Assembly (NCBI RefSeq): GCF_030851345.1
Contig: NZ_JALPNU010000011.1
Coordinates: forward strand, 62,001-126,000
Length of the DNA: 64,000 bases
DNA from: Marinifilum sp. D714
GTDB lineage: Bacteria > Bacteroidota > Bacteroidia > Bacteroidales > Marinifilaceae
Direction: 5' to 3'
Under the pieces are notes generated by a model. The model saw only the letters and a program-made list of their open reading frames with translations, searched no databases and was not told the origin of the DNA. The position numbers and the translations under genes are program-made. Shown piece after piece: positions 47,014 through 55,753 of the stretch. Every line of letters starts with the position of its first letter. The stretch's first letter is position 1.

Positions 47014-47050
47014 AAAATAAAAAATGCCTCCCTTTATGGAAGGCATTTAT
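47014..47050 (-). terminator. Terminator downstream of pheS
   Basis: AAAATGCCTCC / GGAAGGCATTT stem with one mismatch, followed on the - strand by a T-rich stretch. Confidence 0.7.
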
Positions 47051-47073
47051 ATTTTAAATCTATTGTGATTTTC

Positions 47074-48096
47074 TTAGAATCCTGCTGCAGTAAATTGCTC
47101 AAGGAAACGGATATCGTTCTCGAAGAACAAGCGAAGATCTTTAATACCATATTTCAACATGGTAATACGCTCAATTCCCATACCCAAGGCAAAACCTGAG
47201 TACTTCTTGCTATCAATACCGTTTAATTCCAATACATTTGGATCAACCATACCGCAACCTAAAATTTCAAGCCATCCGGTTCCCTTACATACATTACATC
47301 CTTTTCCGCCACAAAGCGAACAAGTAACATCTACCTCTGCTGATGGCTCAGTAAATGGGAAGTATGAAGGACGCAATCTGATTTCAGTTTTCTCACCAAA
47401 GAACTCTTTTGCAAAATAAGTAAGCGTTTGCTTCAAATCAGCAAAAGAAACTTTCTCATCTACATATAAAGCCTCAATTTGGTGGAAAATACAGTGTGCA
47501 CGAGCCGAAATTGCTTCGTTACGGAATACTCTACCAGGAGTTAAACAACGAATTGGCAATTCCATTTCCTGTAAATCATGAACCTGTACCGATGATGTGT
47601 GAGTTCTTAGAATTACATCTGGATTTTTTTCGATAAAGAAAGTATCCTGCATATCGCGTGCCGGATGCTCATCAGGAAAGTTCAATGCCGAGAAGTTGTG
47701 CCAATCATCTTCAATCTCCGGACCTTCAGAAATGGTAAATCCTAAACGAGCGAAAATTTCTGTAATCTCATTTCTTACCAACGAAAGTGGGTGGCGAGAA
47801 CCTAATTTTACAGGATCGCCAGACAAAGTCAAATCCAAACCAGACTTGCCAAATTCAGCACCGGTAAAACTTTCCTTTAAGGCATTTACTTTATCCATAG
47901 CCACTGTTTTAAGCTCATTTAAAGCTTGTCCCACAGCTTTTTTCTCCTCGTTTGGAACAGTTTTAAAATCGGCAAACAACGAAGCAATGCTACCTTTTTT
48001 ACTAAGGTGTTTAATTCTGAACTGTTCTACCTCTTCCAGTGTTGTAGCTGAAAATCCATTCAACTCATCAAGCAGGTTTTTTATTTTGTCAAGCAT
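47074..48096 (-). CDS. pheS: Phenylalanyl-tRNA synthetase alpha subunit
   Basis: A 340-aa class II synthetase subunit. The N-terminal coiled coil covers about residues 1-85. Motif 2 includes RTHTSSVQVHDLQ, and motif 3 is FALGMGIERITMLKYGI. A CxxCGGKGCxxCxGTG insertion (about 258-272) is seen, as in many bacterial PheS. There is no pheT in the window, so the beta subunit is elsewhere, as is common in Bacteroidota. It has its own terminator. Confidence 0.96.
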   Translation of the reverse strand: MLDKIKNLLDELNGFSATTLEEVEQFRIKHLSKKGSIASLFADFKTVPNEEKKAVGQALNELKTVAMDKVNALKESFTGAEFGKSGLDLTLSGDPVKLGSRHPLSLVRNEITEIFARLGFTISEGPEIEDDWHNFSALNFPDEHPARDMQDTFFIEKNPDVILRTHTSSVQVHDLQEMELPIRCLTPGRVFRNEAISARAHCIFHQIEALYVDEKVSFADLKQTLTYFAKEFFGEKTEIRLRPSYFPFTEPSAEVDVTCSLCGGKGCNVCKGTGWLEILGCGMVDPNVLELNGIDSKKYSGFALGMGIERITMLKYGIKDLRLFFENDIRFLEQFTAAGF

Positions 48097-48188
48097 GATA
48101 TAACTTCTTTATTTATTGCAACAGTCGGCAAAGTTACAAAAACTTTTTTCTCATTGGCTAAAAGCAAATGGCTAAATACCAAAAGCCT

Positions 48189-49013
48189 TTAATACTTTAA
48201 GATTTTTACTTTCATCTTAACATCAGTATAAGGTCGATCATTGGAATCTGTTTTTAGCTTTACAATTTTATCTAAAACCTCTAATCCACTAATTACCTCT
48301 CCAAAAACTGTATAATTATTGTCTAAATGTGGTACTCCTCCTACTGTAGTATATGCTTTTCTTTGCTCAGGAGTAAATTCCAATTTTTCAGATGATGCAG
48401 TGTAATCAAACTCAATTGATTCTTTTATTTTTTTTGCAATTTCACGAAACTCCGCCACCTTTTTGGCCTTTTTCAAAGAATCCAGAATTTGTCTTTTCTT
48501 TGGAGTTAAATATCTCTTTACGATTCTTTTTCGTAAAGGCACATTAACCTCTTTCTCCATGGCATCCAATTCTTCATTAGTAAATACCCTACCATGTGCA
48601 ATATAAAACTGCGATACATCTGATTCTTTAAAAATATTCACCTTATCGGGCTGACGCGGAGAAGCAAGAGCTCCCTTTTTATGGAAAAACATTTTATTAA
48701 ACTCCGATTGTATGGTTCTATTTGCATCCCCATATCCAATAGCTTTACCAGCTGGTGCATTTCTCGAATCTTGCGATCCTCCCTGGGCAACAAATCCTTT
48801 GATTACGCGGTAAAAAAGAGTGCCATCGAAATGATCGTTCTCCACCAATTGTAAAAAATTTTGTCTGTGTTTGGGTGTTTCCTTGTAAAGCATCACCTTC
48901 ATATTACCCAAATTGGTCTCAATCAGGATTATTGAATTGGTTCCTTGGGCAAAAGTATTCTTCGCAGAAAATTGAAATAAAAATAAAATCAGAAGTATAA
49001 CTAATTTTCTCAT
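48189..49013 (-). CDS. Periplasmic cyclophilin-type peptidyl-prolyl isomerase
   Basis: A 274-aa secreted isomerase. Signal peptide about residues 1-22 (ending TFAQG). The cyclophilin core shows FDGTLFYRVIKGFVAQGG with catalytic Arg, Phe and Gln in place, and ends HLDNNYTVFGEVISGLEVLD. An insertion of some 75 charged helical residues (about 145-220) splits the domain; its paralog next door has a similar one. Probably a folding helper in the periplasm. It follows the second isomerase gene by about 100 bp. Confidence 0.9.
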   Translation of the reverse strand: MRKLVILLILFLFQFSAKNTFAQGTNSIILIETNLGNMKVMLYKETPKHRQNFLQLVENDHFDGTLFYRVIKGFVAQGGSQDSRNAPAGKAIGYGDANRTIQSEFNKMFFHKKGALASPRQPDKVNIFKESDVSQFYIAHGRVFTNEELDAMEKEVNVPLRKRIVKRYLTPKKRQILDSLKKAKKVAEFREIAKKIKESIEFDYTASSEKLEFTPEQRKAYTTVGGVPHLDNNYTVFGEVISGLEVLDKIVKLKTDSNDRPYTDVKMKVKILKY

Positions 49014-49065
49014 TGTTACTCTTTTTAAAAAACTGAACTAAGATAGATATCATTAAAATTCATCA

Positions 49066-49096
49066 CAAAAAAAGCTCCGAAATAATTTCCGGAGCT
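49066..49096 (-). terminator. Terminator between the two isomerase genes
   Basis: Stem AGCTCCGAAA / TTCCGGAGCT with one bulge and a run of seven T on the - strand. It separates the paralogous genes into independent transcripts. Confidence 0.75.
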
Positions 49097-49115
49097 CGCT
49101 ATTCTTTTTAATCAA

Positions 49116-49928
49116 TTACTGAACAATCTTTATTTTCATTGTTACATCCTCCAATGGCCGATCAAATTCATCTCTTTTTACTTTGGCAATACTATCAATA
49201 AACTCAATACCTTCAATTACTTCACCAAATACTGTGTAATTGCCATCTAGGTGAGGAATCCCTCCTACTGTTGTGTAAGCATCAATCTGATCCTGCGTAA
49301 ACTTAACTTGCTGAGTCGCAAAAACAGAGTCAACTTCAACTTGAATCTGATCTATCAATTCTGAAACCTTATCCATATCACCTTCCGATTGAAATTTCAT
49401 AATCTCAGTAGCCTTATTTTTTTGAGCCTTTTCAAAAATTTGATTTTTTACTCTATCATTCAATTTCATTAACAAGGTATCCAATCCTCCCTGAGTATAT
49501 ACTTTACCTTGAGCCAAATAAAATTGTGAACCAGATGATTTCTTTTGTGGATTAACTGCATCACCTTCTCTTGCCGCAGCAATAACCCCTCTTTTGTGAA
49601 ATAAAGTAGGATTGAACTCAGCATCTATCTGATATCCCGGACCACCTTCTCCCAGTCTAACACCAGGTTTAGCTGCTTTAGAGTCAGGGTCTCCTCCTTG
49701 TATCATAAAACCATCAATCACTCTGTGAAATAAAGTTCCATCAAAATAATTTGCATGAGCCAATTTTACGAAATTATCGCGATGCAAAGGTGTTTCGTCA
49801 TATAGCTTAATTTTGATATCACCATATTCAGTTTCAATTTCAACAATTCTGTTTTTCTTTCCTAATTCCAATTTTTGTTGACAAGATACCATTGCAAGTA
49901 TAAAGGTCAGGTAAAGTAGTTTCTTCAT
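49116..49928 (-). CDS. Lipoprotein cyclophilin-type peptidyl-prolyl isomerase
   Basis: A 270-aa paralog of the downstream isomerase. The signal ends LAMVSC (Cys16), so this one is a lipoprotein. The active-site pattern FDGTLFHRVIDGFMIQGGDP is intact, as is HLDGNYTVFGEVIEGIEFID. An insertion (about residues 140-215) of charged helix separates the two halves of the cyclophilin barrel. Tandem arrangement suggests duplication followed by different anchoring. Confidence 0.92.
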   Translation of the reverse strand: MKKLLYLTFILAMVSCQQKLELGKKNRIVEIETEYGDIKIKLYDETPLHRDNFVKLAHANYFDGTLFHRVIDGFMIQGGDPDSKAAKPGVRLGEGGPGYQIDAEFNPTLFHKRGVIAAAREGDAVNPQKKSSGSQFYLAQGKVYTQGGLDTLLMKLNDRVKNQIFEKAQKNKATEIMKFQSEGDMDKVSELIDQIQVEVDSVFATQQVKFTQDQIDAYTTVGGIPHLDGNYTVFGEVIEGIEFIDSIAKVKRDEFDRPLEDVTMKIKIVQ

Positions 49929-49951
49929 TTTAATGTGTATAGGTTTGTTAT

Positions 49952-50302
49952 TTAATCATTCAAATATCCATTGTCTTTAAAGTATTCCACAATCGATGAT
50001 TTTAACAATTGAGTTTCTTTGTCCTTTGAAAAGCGCGGAACCATTTTGTTCTTTACAAATATAGGCCAATTGTCTTCATCATATCCATCAATAGAATAGT
50101 AATTCCATTTCATAAGTAGTGTACATGTTGCTAAATCGATGTGATCCCACTTTTCCTCTTTTGAATAACTTTCCTGAAAGCCTAAACCTCGCTCTTGTAT
50201 ACCAATTAAAAGTAAAGTTCCATTTAAATCGGCATCAACATTAAATTCTTCAGAAATTTTATATAACAAACTATTCCAGTCTCTCTCTAAATTATTATCC
50301 AT
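49952..50302 (-). CDS. Conserved hypothetical protein
   Basis: A 116-aa soluble protein with no family that I can name with certainty. It has a helical N-terminus (RDWNSLLYKISEEFN), the motif LIGIQERGLG and an aromatic segment KWNYYSIDGYDEDNWPIFV. It lies 23 bp upstream of the lipoprotein isomerase gene on the same strand, so it may be co-transcribed. No signal peptide. Confidence 0.7.
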   Translation of the reverse strand: MDNNLERDWNSLLYKISEEFNVDADLNGTLLLIGIQERGLGFQESYSKEEKWDHIDLATCTLLMKWNYYSIDGYDEDNWPIFVKNKMVPRFSKDKETQLLKSSIVEYFKDNGYLND

Positions 50303-50393
50303 AGTATCAAATTTTTACGAATGCTAAATTTAAAGCTTTCCTCGAATATTAGGGTCATTCAGAAATATTTTTTTCATTTTTTTGAAAATTATT

Positions 50394-50425
50394 CTTGCAG
50401 ATAAAAATATTCCACCTTATATTTG
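50394..50425 (+). promoter_or_regulatory. Bacteroidetes-type promoter of the tRNA-Val pair
   Basis: TTG at 50394-50396, 21 nt, TATATTTG at 50418-50425. This fits the housekeeping pattern TTG-N19-21-TAnnTTTG. The first tRNA base is 18 nt downstream. Confidence 0.75.
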
Positions 50426-50443
50426 CATCGCTTTTAAGGGCAA

Positions 50444-50518
50444 GGGCGATTAGCTCAGTTGGTTCAGAGCACTTGGTTTACACCCAAGGGGTCATAGGTT
50501 CGAATCCTATATCGCCCA
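50444..50518 (+). tRNA. tRNA-Val (anticodon TAC), copy 1
   Basis: A 75-nt cloverleaf: acceptor GGGCGAT / ATCGCCC, D-arm GCTC...GAGC, anticodon stem CTTGG / CCAAG around TTTACAC, T-arm ATAGG / CCTAT around TTCGAAT, discriminator A. CCA is not encoded. The spurious reading frame across this region is not a gene. Confidence 0.95.
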
Positions 50519-50545
50519 CAAAAAAGCAAAATTTCCCAATAACAG

Positions 50546-50620
50546 GGGCGATTAGCTCAGTTGGTTCAGAGCACTTGGTTTACACCCAAGGGGTCATAAG
50601 TTCGAATCTTATATCGCCCA
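50546..50620 (+). tRNA. tRNA-Val (anticodon TAC), copy 2
   Basis: A 75-nt near-duplicate of copy 1. It differs only in the T-stem, where a G-C pair is replaced by an A-T pair (ATAAG / CTTAT), a compensatory double change. It shares promoter and terminator with copy 1. Confidence 0.95.
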
Positions 50621-50621
50621 C

Positions 50622-50655
50622 AAAAATCGGTTTTCATTTGAAAGCCGATTTTTTT
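50622..50655 (+). terminator. Terminator of the tRNA-Val pair
   Basis: AAAAATCGGTTTTC / GAAAGCCGATTTTTTT stem with a short loop and T run, directly after the second tRNA. Confidence 0.85.
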
Positions 50656-51029
50656 GTTTATACCCTTTCTCGATTGAACATTTATTTTTAGTAGAATAAA
50701 TTGCTTATACAATCCTTAGAAATCCAGAATATTAAAATCTATAACTTAAATTTGTATAAAATTTAAAGTATAATTGCTCAACTAGGCTACAGTATAATGA
50801 GGCATTCACTTCCTTTTTTAGTACGCTTACACCACTTTTTTATAATTTCATCATAAAAAAATAGGCTTTAGCAGTAACCAAATTTGAATATAAGTAGTAT
50901 ATTGCTTTGGTTTATGATAACAAATAAAAAAAAGACGAAAAAAAAATAGTTTTTTTGTTTTTTATTTATCTAATTTTCAATTACTTACATGTAAGATTGA
51001 TATTTTTTTAATTTTTTTTCACTTTTTGA
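50656..51029. other. AT-rich non-coding gap before the sigma factor gene
   Basis: No gene is seen. Long A and T homopolymer runs dominate 50930-51025. The run TTTTTTCACTTTTT (51016-51027) is repeated ahead of the peptide array at about 55720, so similarity between the two control regions extends upstream of the shared element. Confidence 0.5.
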
Positions 51030-51065
51030 GGGTTACCTTTTTGCCATAAAAGGAATAAAGGGGTA
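51030..51065 (+). promoter_or_regulatory. Shared 36-nt element, copy A (upstream of the sigma gene)
   Basis: GGGTTACCTTTTT, 9 nt, GGAATAAAGGGGT, block starts 22 nt apart. Copies B (55754-55789) and C (41837-41872, - strand) keep the same spacing. It ends only 6 nt before the sigma ATG, so if it is a promoter the sigma mRNA has almost no leader. AAAGGGG here could also act as a ribosome-binding site. Confidence 0.75.
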
Positions 51066-51071
51066 GAAAAT

Positions 51072-51638
51072 ATGGATTACACTACTGAAGCGATACTTGA
51101 GGGAATAAGTATGAGCAATAATGATGTATTAAATTACATCTACAAAAAGTTCTTTCCAAGTATTCGCAATTTTATCGAGAACAATAATGGGAACGAGGAG
51201 GACGCACGCGATCTTTTTCAAGAAGCTATTATTGTAATCTATCGTAAAATGAAAAAAGAACCGTTGGTTCTTAGTTGTAACTTTAAAACATACATCTATT
51301 CCATTTGCAGACTTTTGTGGTTAAAGCAACTTGAAAAGAAAAAGAACAGCAATGAAATCAATTCGGAAGGAGTTCTGGATAATCGATTAGACGAAGCTTC
51401 TGAGACTTATGACCAAACTGAGAGGTATCGACTGTATCAGAAACACTTCCAAAAACTTGGCCCGGATTGTAGAAAAGTTCTTCAACTTGCTTTAGACAAA
51501 ATCTCACTTAAAGAAATTGCCGATATCATGGGCTATAAGAGTGAGAAGTACGCAAAGAAAAGGAAATATCAGTGTAAACAAACTCTGATAGAGAGTATTA
51601 AAAGTGATAATGAATTTAAAGAAGTATATGATGAGTGA
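51072..51638 (+). CDS. RNA polymerase sigma factor (ECF-like sigma-70)
   Basis: A 188-aa two-domain sigma factor. Region 2 spans about residues 25-80 (NEEDARDLFQEAIIVIYRKM), and region 4 about 130-178 (LGPDCRKVLQLALDKISLKE, then IADIMGYKSEKYAKKRKYQC). No region 1 or 3. It overlaps the following membrane TPR gene by 8 nt, the usual sigma/anti-sigma coupling. The shared 36-nt element immediately upstream suggests autoregulation. The element also lies before the peptide array, so this sigma is the prime candidate to drive it; that is inference. Confidence 0.88.
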   Translation: MDYTTEAILEGISMSNNDVLNYIYKKFFPSIRNFIENNNGNEEDARDLFQEAIIVIYRKMKKEPLVLSCNFKTYIYSICRLLWLKQLEKKKNSNEINSEGVLDNRLDEASETYDQTERYRLYQKHFQKLGPDCRKVLQLALDKISLKEIADIMGYKSEKYAKKRKYQCKQTLIESIKSDNEFKEVYDE

Positions 51639-52380
51639 TATGAATTTTGACCGTATTGAGGATTTCCTGGATGGTGGTTTATCTGACGACCAACTAAAGG
51701 AATTTGAGAAGGACCTTCTTGATGATACAGACTTACAGATGGAACTGGATTTACATCAAGAGGTTGACGAGGCTATAATGGAAAATGACATTATGGATCT
51801 TAGAAGCAAGCTGGAGGCAATAGAAATACCTCCTAAAGAACAAGAGAAGCGCAAATTTAAGTATCTAACCAAATGGAATATTGTTGCAGCTTCATTAGCA
51901 TTATTTATTGGTTTAGGTAGTTTAATGTTCCTTGTAAACAACAAGAGCTCCTATTCGAATGAGAAAGTTTACAGCAATTACTACAAGCCGTATGCGATCG
52001 TAAATAATTCTCGTTCGGCTGATGCTAATATCGATAATATGCTTGTAACAGCATTAAAGAGTTACGAATCCAGGGATTATTATACAGCTTTAACCCTTTT
52101 TAAGAAAATATTAGACAAGGATAGTACAAATATTACGAGTAACTTTTATTCAGGTATTTCTAATTTAGAAATTAATGAATATCATAAAGCAAACAAGAAT
52201 TTTACAAGAGTAATAAAGCACAAAAACAACTTGTTTATAGAACAATCTGAATGGTATTTAGGATTTTGTTACTTGATGACAAACGAAAGAGATAAAGCCA
52301 TTAAACAGTTTAATACAATTGCAAAAGGAAATAGCTTCTATAAAGCAAAAGCACAAGAAATTCTTAATAAATTGGAATAG
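51631..52380 (+). CDS. Membrane TPR protein, probable anti-sigma partner
   Basis: A 249-aa protein from ATG 51631 (MSDMNFDRIEDFLDGG), overlapping the sigma stop; earlier ATGs at 51604 and 51610 are less likely. The cytoplasmic N-terminal 75 residues (FLDGGLSDDQLKEFEKDLLD...) look like the short helical anti-sigma region of Bacteroidota proteins without zinc ligands. A transmembrane helix follows (about 82-101), then an extracytoplasmic TPR domain (ALKSYESRDYYTALTLFKKI, NEYHKANKNFTRVIKH). It could hold the sigma factor and sense an envelope ligand, possibly the exported peptides. Confidence 0.8.
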   Translation: MSDMNFDRIEDFLDGGLSDDQLKEFEKDLLDDTDLQMELDLHQEVDEAIMENDIMDLRSKLEAIEIPPKEQEKRKFKYLTKWNIVAASLALFIGLGSLMFLVNNKSSYSNEKVYSNYYKPYAIVNNSRSADANIDNMLVTALKSYESRDYYTALTLFKKILDKDSTNITSNFYSGISNLEINEYHKANKNFTRVIKHKNNLFIEQSEWYLGFCYLMTNERDKAIKQFNTIAKGNSFYKAKAQEILNKLE

Positions 52381-52407
52381 ATTACACTCATTCATTAACA
52401 CATATAT

Positions 52408-52445
52408 AAAGTCGTTCAACTAAATTGAACGGCTTTGCTTTTTTC
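52408..52445 (+). terminator. Terminator of the sigma/TPR operon
   Basis: AGTCGTTCAA / TTGAACGGCT stem (one G-T pair) followed by TTGCTTTTTT, 28 bp after the stop. Confidence 0.75.
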
Positions 52446-52752
52446 TAAAATCTAACATATACTTAATATAGGAGAATAGTGCATTATCTATTACTAAAAA
52501 TATTAAATCATATCTAGTCAACGGTGTTTCTTAAATTCTAACGTTTAATATTAAAGGAATTTATTCTTGGCTCTATTAGAATTTTTAGCTCATTGGTTTT
52601 ATGATATTATCATATCTTTCATTTACAAATAGATATCATAAACATAAAATGTAAATTCAAATTATCAGATATTTACCATTGAAGAAATAGCTATATTTGC
52701 CTTATAATGCGATAGTTATTAAAAATACAAACTTATCTGAAACCGAAAAAGT
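52446..52752. other. AT-rich convergent gap
   Basis: No gene is seen. A TATATTTG word resembling a -7 box lies at 52692-52699 without an obvious -33 partner or downstream coding region. Confidence 0.4.
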
Positions 52753-52783
52753 AAAAAAGCCTAAAACAATATCTTAGGCTTTC
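52753..52783 (-). terminator. Terminator downstream of the CHAT-TPR gene
   Basis: AAGCCTAA / TTAGGCTT stem with a T run on the - strand, 21 bp after the stop. Confidence 0.8.
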
Positions 52784-52803
52784 GGATCATCTCTATTTAA
52801 TAC

Positions 52804-55641
52804 TTAAACAACTCTTCTCCTAACTCTTCTTATTCTAAATACGATAAGAGCAATTAATGCAAAACCACCAAAACCGATATAAACCATATTATTTTTGAGA
52901 TCGAAATCATATAATGGCTCAACATCTCCCATAGTTACATAGCCTGACCAGAAATAAGGATGGGACTTGAGTGGATCGGCAGTTTCTAAATATTTTAATT
53001 TAGCTTGACGAAGAGCTTCATCCTTCTCGAATCCTTGCGAAAGATAACCATAAAAATTAGTCATTAAATTAGATCCGGTTTGGTCTTCAACTGTCCATAA
53101 GGTCATAATAATACTAGGACAGCCAGCATAAAAGAACCCTCTAGCTAAACTCATCACACCCTCACCCTTTAAAAGTTTTCCATCTCCTGTGTTACAAGCA
53201 CTAAGAACTACCATTCTAGCATTAAAATTCATGTTATAAATTTCATGCGTATTCAATAATCCGTCCTGAACTGTATCACTTGTTTGAGTAAATACCAGTT
53301 TCGAATACATTGGATTCTCATCATCTATAATTGTATGCATAGCCAGATGCAAAACTTCATAGTCACTGGCATGATCCTTAAAGTTTTGTTCAGTTGCAAA
53401 TTCATCCAAATATAAGTCCCCTTCCATTACATTAGAAATATTATTAACTTCTTCTTTTGTATATGGCAAAGGATACAATTTATCTCTGTATGCTCTTTCT
53501 GTGTATAGAATAGAATCATCAATACCCTTATAGGATGGAGCAAAGGCCAATACAGATTTACTTGTTGTGAAACTAAATCCTGCTGGTTCAATTGAGAATC
53601 CAATTGTAGCAGAGTTTTGGTAAGTTATTGTATTTGATTTTATTAAATAATCTAAATCTCGATAATTCATACGTTCGGGATTTGCTTTTTGCATTATCAA
53701 GACTCCGAAAGGAACATAAGCCATCTTACCATCTGGAACTATAATTAATTTCTTATTTTGAATTAGCTCACTATGCGGAGCAACAAAAGTTTGGTATAAA
53801 TAAAATGCTGATTTAGTATAACGTTGATAATATTCTGAACTGTTTTCTGCAAAATCATTTGTCTTCAAGGAGCTTCTAACTTCCTCTATATGATGATCTA
53901 AACTATCTGAATTGATTTTTTGTTTTTCTATTTCAAATGAATCTGAAGTAATAATGAAAGTGAAAAGAGAAGAATCTGAAATTGAATACTCTATTAGTAA
54001 TTCATCCGAAGATAGTCTTTTCTGAAGTTGAGATATTTCAATTGTATTATTTCTATACTTAAGATCATAATACTTAGGGTAATCTTCTTCGAAACGAAGT
54101 ACCATTTGGTTATAACTTTCATTCAATGAGAACAATTCTCCCTGCCATTCCGAAATCTTTTTTCGATCTGTTTGTATCTTTTTTCGTTCTTCGTAAATTT
54201 TTTCACGATAGCTTGCAATATCTTTTCTTAATTGTTGTTCCTCCTCCTGCAATTCAAGCGGAATTCCTCCAACATTTTTGGCATTCACATCATTTAAAGA
54301 AGACATCAAACTAGCTGCTTTCGATCGCTCTGCATATTTAAAAGCTCTTTCCTTATAACCAGCATCTTTGGTAAGATTATACAATTCCACAGCAATCTCA
54401 ATGGCAGCCGTATAAGTATCTTTTTCGTTCTGTGATAAAGCAAACTTACTTTGCTCATCCTGGTAACCAATTCTAATTTTATCAATAATATTTAGGCATA
54501 AGTCATATGTATCTAAGCTAAAATCCAGATCACTAATTTTCTCATTTTCCTCAAACAAATTATAAAATCCCTTTGCCTTACCTTTTAAAATACTAAGTAT
54601 TGATATTTGCGGTTCAATTTCATTTAAATCAGGATTAGCATAAATTGTACTATCCGAAAAGTTATCCAATTCAGAAATAATAGCTTTTTGATAATACTTT
54701 AAAGAAGTAATATTTTGCTTTTGTTCCCCATAAAATTCACCCATATTCATTAAACAGTTGGCAACATCAGGATGTTTAGGACCAAAATTACTTTGATAAA
54801 TACCATAAGCCAATTCTAAATATTTCAGTACATTCTGATGATTCTTTATTTCATTTTGGAAGATTCCATAATTTAAATAGAGATGTCCTAAATGGTAATG
54901 ATTTGAACCACCAATTGATTTTATATTATTTATACTCTGTTGATAATACGAATCCGCAAAACCATATTCTTTTAAATTCCTATAACAATTAGCGATTCCA
55001 TTAAGAGTGGTTGAAATATTTTTATCATTCGCTTCCTTTTTTTCTAATAAAGACTTTTTTAAAAAATCTAATGCTATTTTATATTCATTCCTTTTATAAT
55101 GGATATTTCCAAGATTATTATTGATTTGTGAAAGATATCTTGAATCACTATTATCAATTAAAGACAATGCTTTCTCATAATAAGTCTGAGCCTTAAATAA
55201 ATCTAATAGTTCATTATAAATATTACCTGTATTTACATATATAGGAACCAATTTTGCCGATTCTATCCCGTAATTATTAAGTGTAAAATCCTCCGCAAGT
55301 TTAAAATATTTGAGCGCATCTGTTATTTTCCCCAACCTTTTCTTAATCACACCAAAATTTACAAAAGTTCGATAAATCATATTCTGATCAGTAACGCCAC
55401 CACTTTCAATTGTTTGTATCGCATTTTCGAAAGATTGTACAGCATATTGGAATTCACGAGTCTGATAAAACTCTAATGCTCTATTCACCTGATTAACAAG
55501 AATTGAATCAGGAGATAAATTTTCAGTTTTCTGATCTTCAGAAAAAATAGATGTAAGTGCTAAATTCTTGTTTTCGCCTGCCAGCAAAACAAGTAAAAGA
55601 GAGAAAAGCAGAATTTTTTTTAGGTTTTTTTTCACGCTCAA
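52804..55641 (-). CDS. Secreted TPR-CHAT (caspase-like) protein with C-terminal membrane anchor
   Basis: A 945-aa protein. Signal segment about residues 8-30, TPR array about 50-450 (FVNFGVIKKRLGKITDALKY, INNNLGNIHYKRNEYKIALD), coiled-coil linker and a CHAT domain about 640-905. The putative catalytic dyad is His769 in VLHLAMHTI and Cys816 in VVLSACNTG; GEGVMSLARGFFYAGCPSII follows as usual. A transmembrane helix and Arg-rich tail close the protein (about 918-945). It is probably a periplasmic caspase-like protease or scaffold. It is divergent from the peptide array, sharing a 187-bp control region. Confidence 0.9.
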   Translation of the reverse strand: MSVKKNLKKILLFSLLLVLLAGENKNLALTSIFSEDQKTENLSPDSILVNQVNRALEFYQTREFQYAVQSFENAIQTIESGGVTDQNMIYRTFVNFGVIKKRLGKITDALKYFKLAEDFTLNNYGIESAKLVPIYVNTGNIYNELLDLFKAQTYYEKALSLIDNSDSRYLSQINNNLGNIHYKRNEYKIALDFLKKSLLEKKEANDKNISTTLNGIANCYRNLKEYGFADSYYQQSINNIKSIGGSNHYHLGHLYLNYGIFQNEIKNHQNVLKYLELAYGIYQSNFGPKHPDVANCLMNMGEFYGEQKQNITSLKYYQKAIISELDNFSDSTIYANPDLNEIEPQISILSILKGKAKGFYNLFEENEKISDLDFSLDTYDLCLNIIDKIRIGYQDEQSKFALSQNEKDTYTAAIEIAVELYNLTKDAGYKERAFKYAERSKAASLMSSLNDVNAKNVGGIPLELQEEEQQLRKDIASYREKIYEERKKIQTDRKKISEWQGELFSLNESYNQMVLRFEEDYPKYYDLKYRNNTIEISQLQKRLSSDELLIEYSISDSSLFTFIITSDSFEIEKQKINSDSLDHHIEEVRSSLKTNDFAENSSEYYQRYTKSAFYLYQTFVAPHSELIQNKKLIIVPDGKMAYVPFGVLIMQKANPERMNYRDLDYLIKSNTITYQNSATIGFSIEPAGFSFTTSKSVLAFAPSYKGIDDSILYTERAYRDKLYPLPYTKEEVNNISNVMEGDLYLDEFATEQNFKDHASDYEVLHLAMHTIIDDENPMYSKLVFTQTSDTVQDGLLNTHEIYNMNFNARMVVLSACNTGDGKLLKGEGVMSLARGFFYAGCPSIIMTLWTVEDQTGSNLMTNFYGYLSQGFEKDEALRQAKLKYLETADPLKSHPYFWSGYVTMGDVEPLYDFDLKNNMVYIGFGGFALIALIVFRIRRVRRRVV

Positions 55642-55753
55642 GTAGTTTTTCTTAATCTTCTTAGAAACAATGCTTTATATACGCATCCTTTCCTAAAAGG
55701 ATTTAAATATATACAGTTTTTTTCACTTTTTTTTAAAAAAACTTTCAATCTCA

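Noticed and set aside
50395-50691. 98-aa reading frame across the tRNA genes
   Set aside because: It simply translates the two tRNA-Val genes and their terminator; the internal repeat in the protein is the tRNA duplication.
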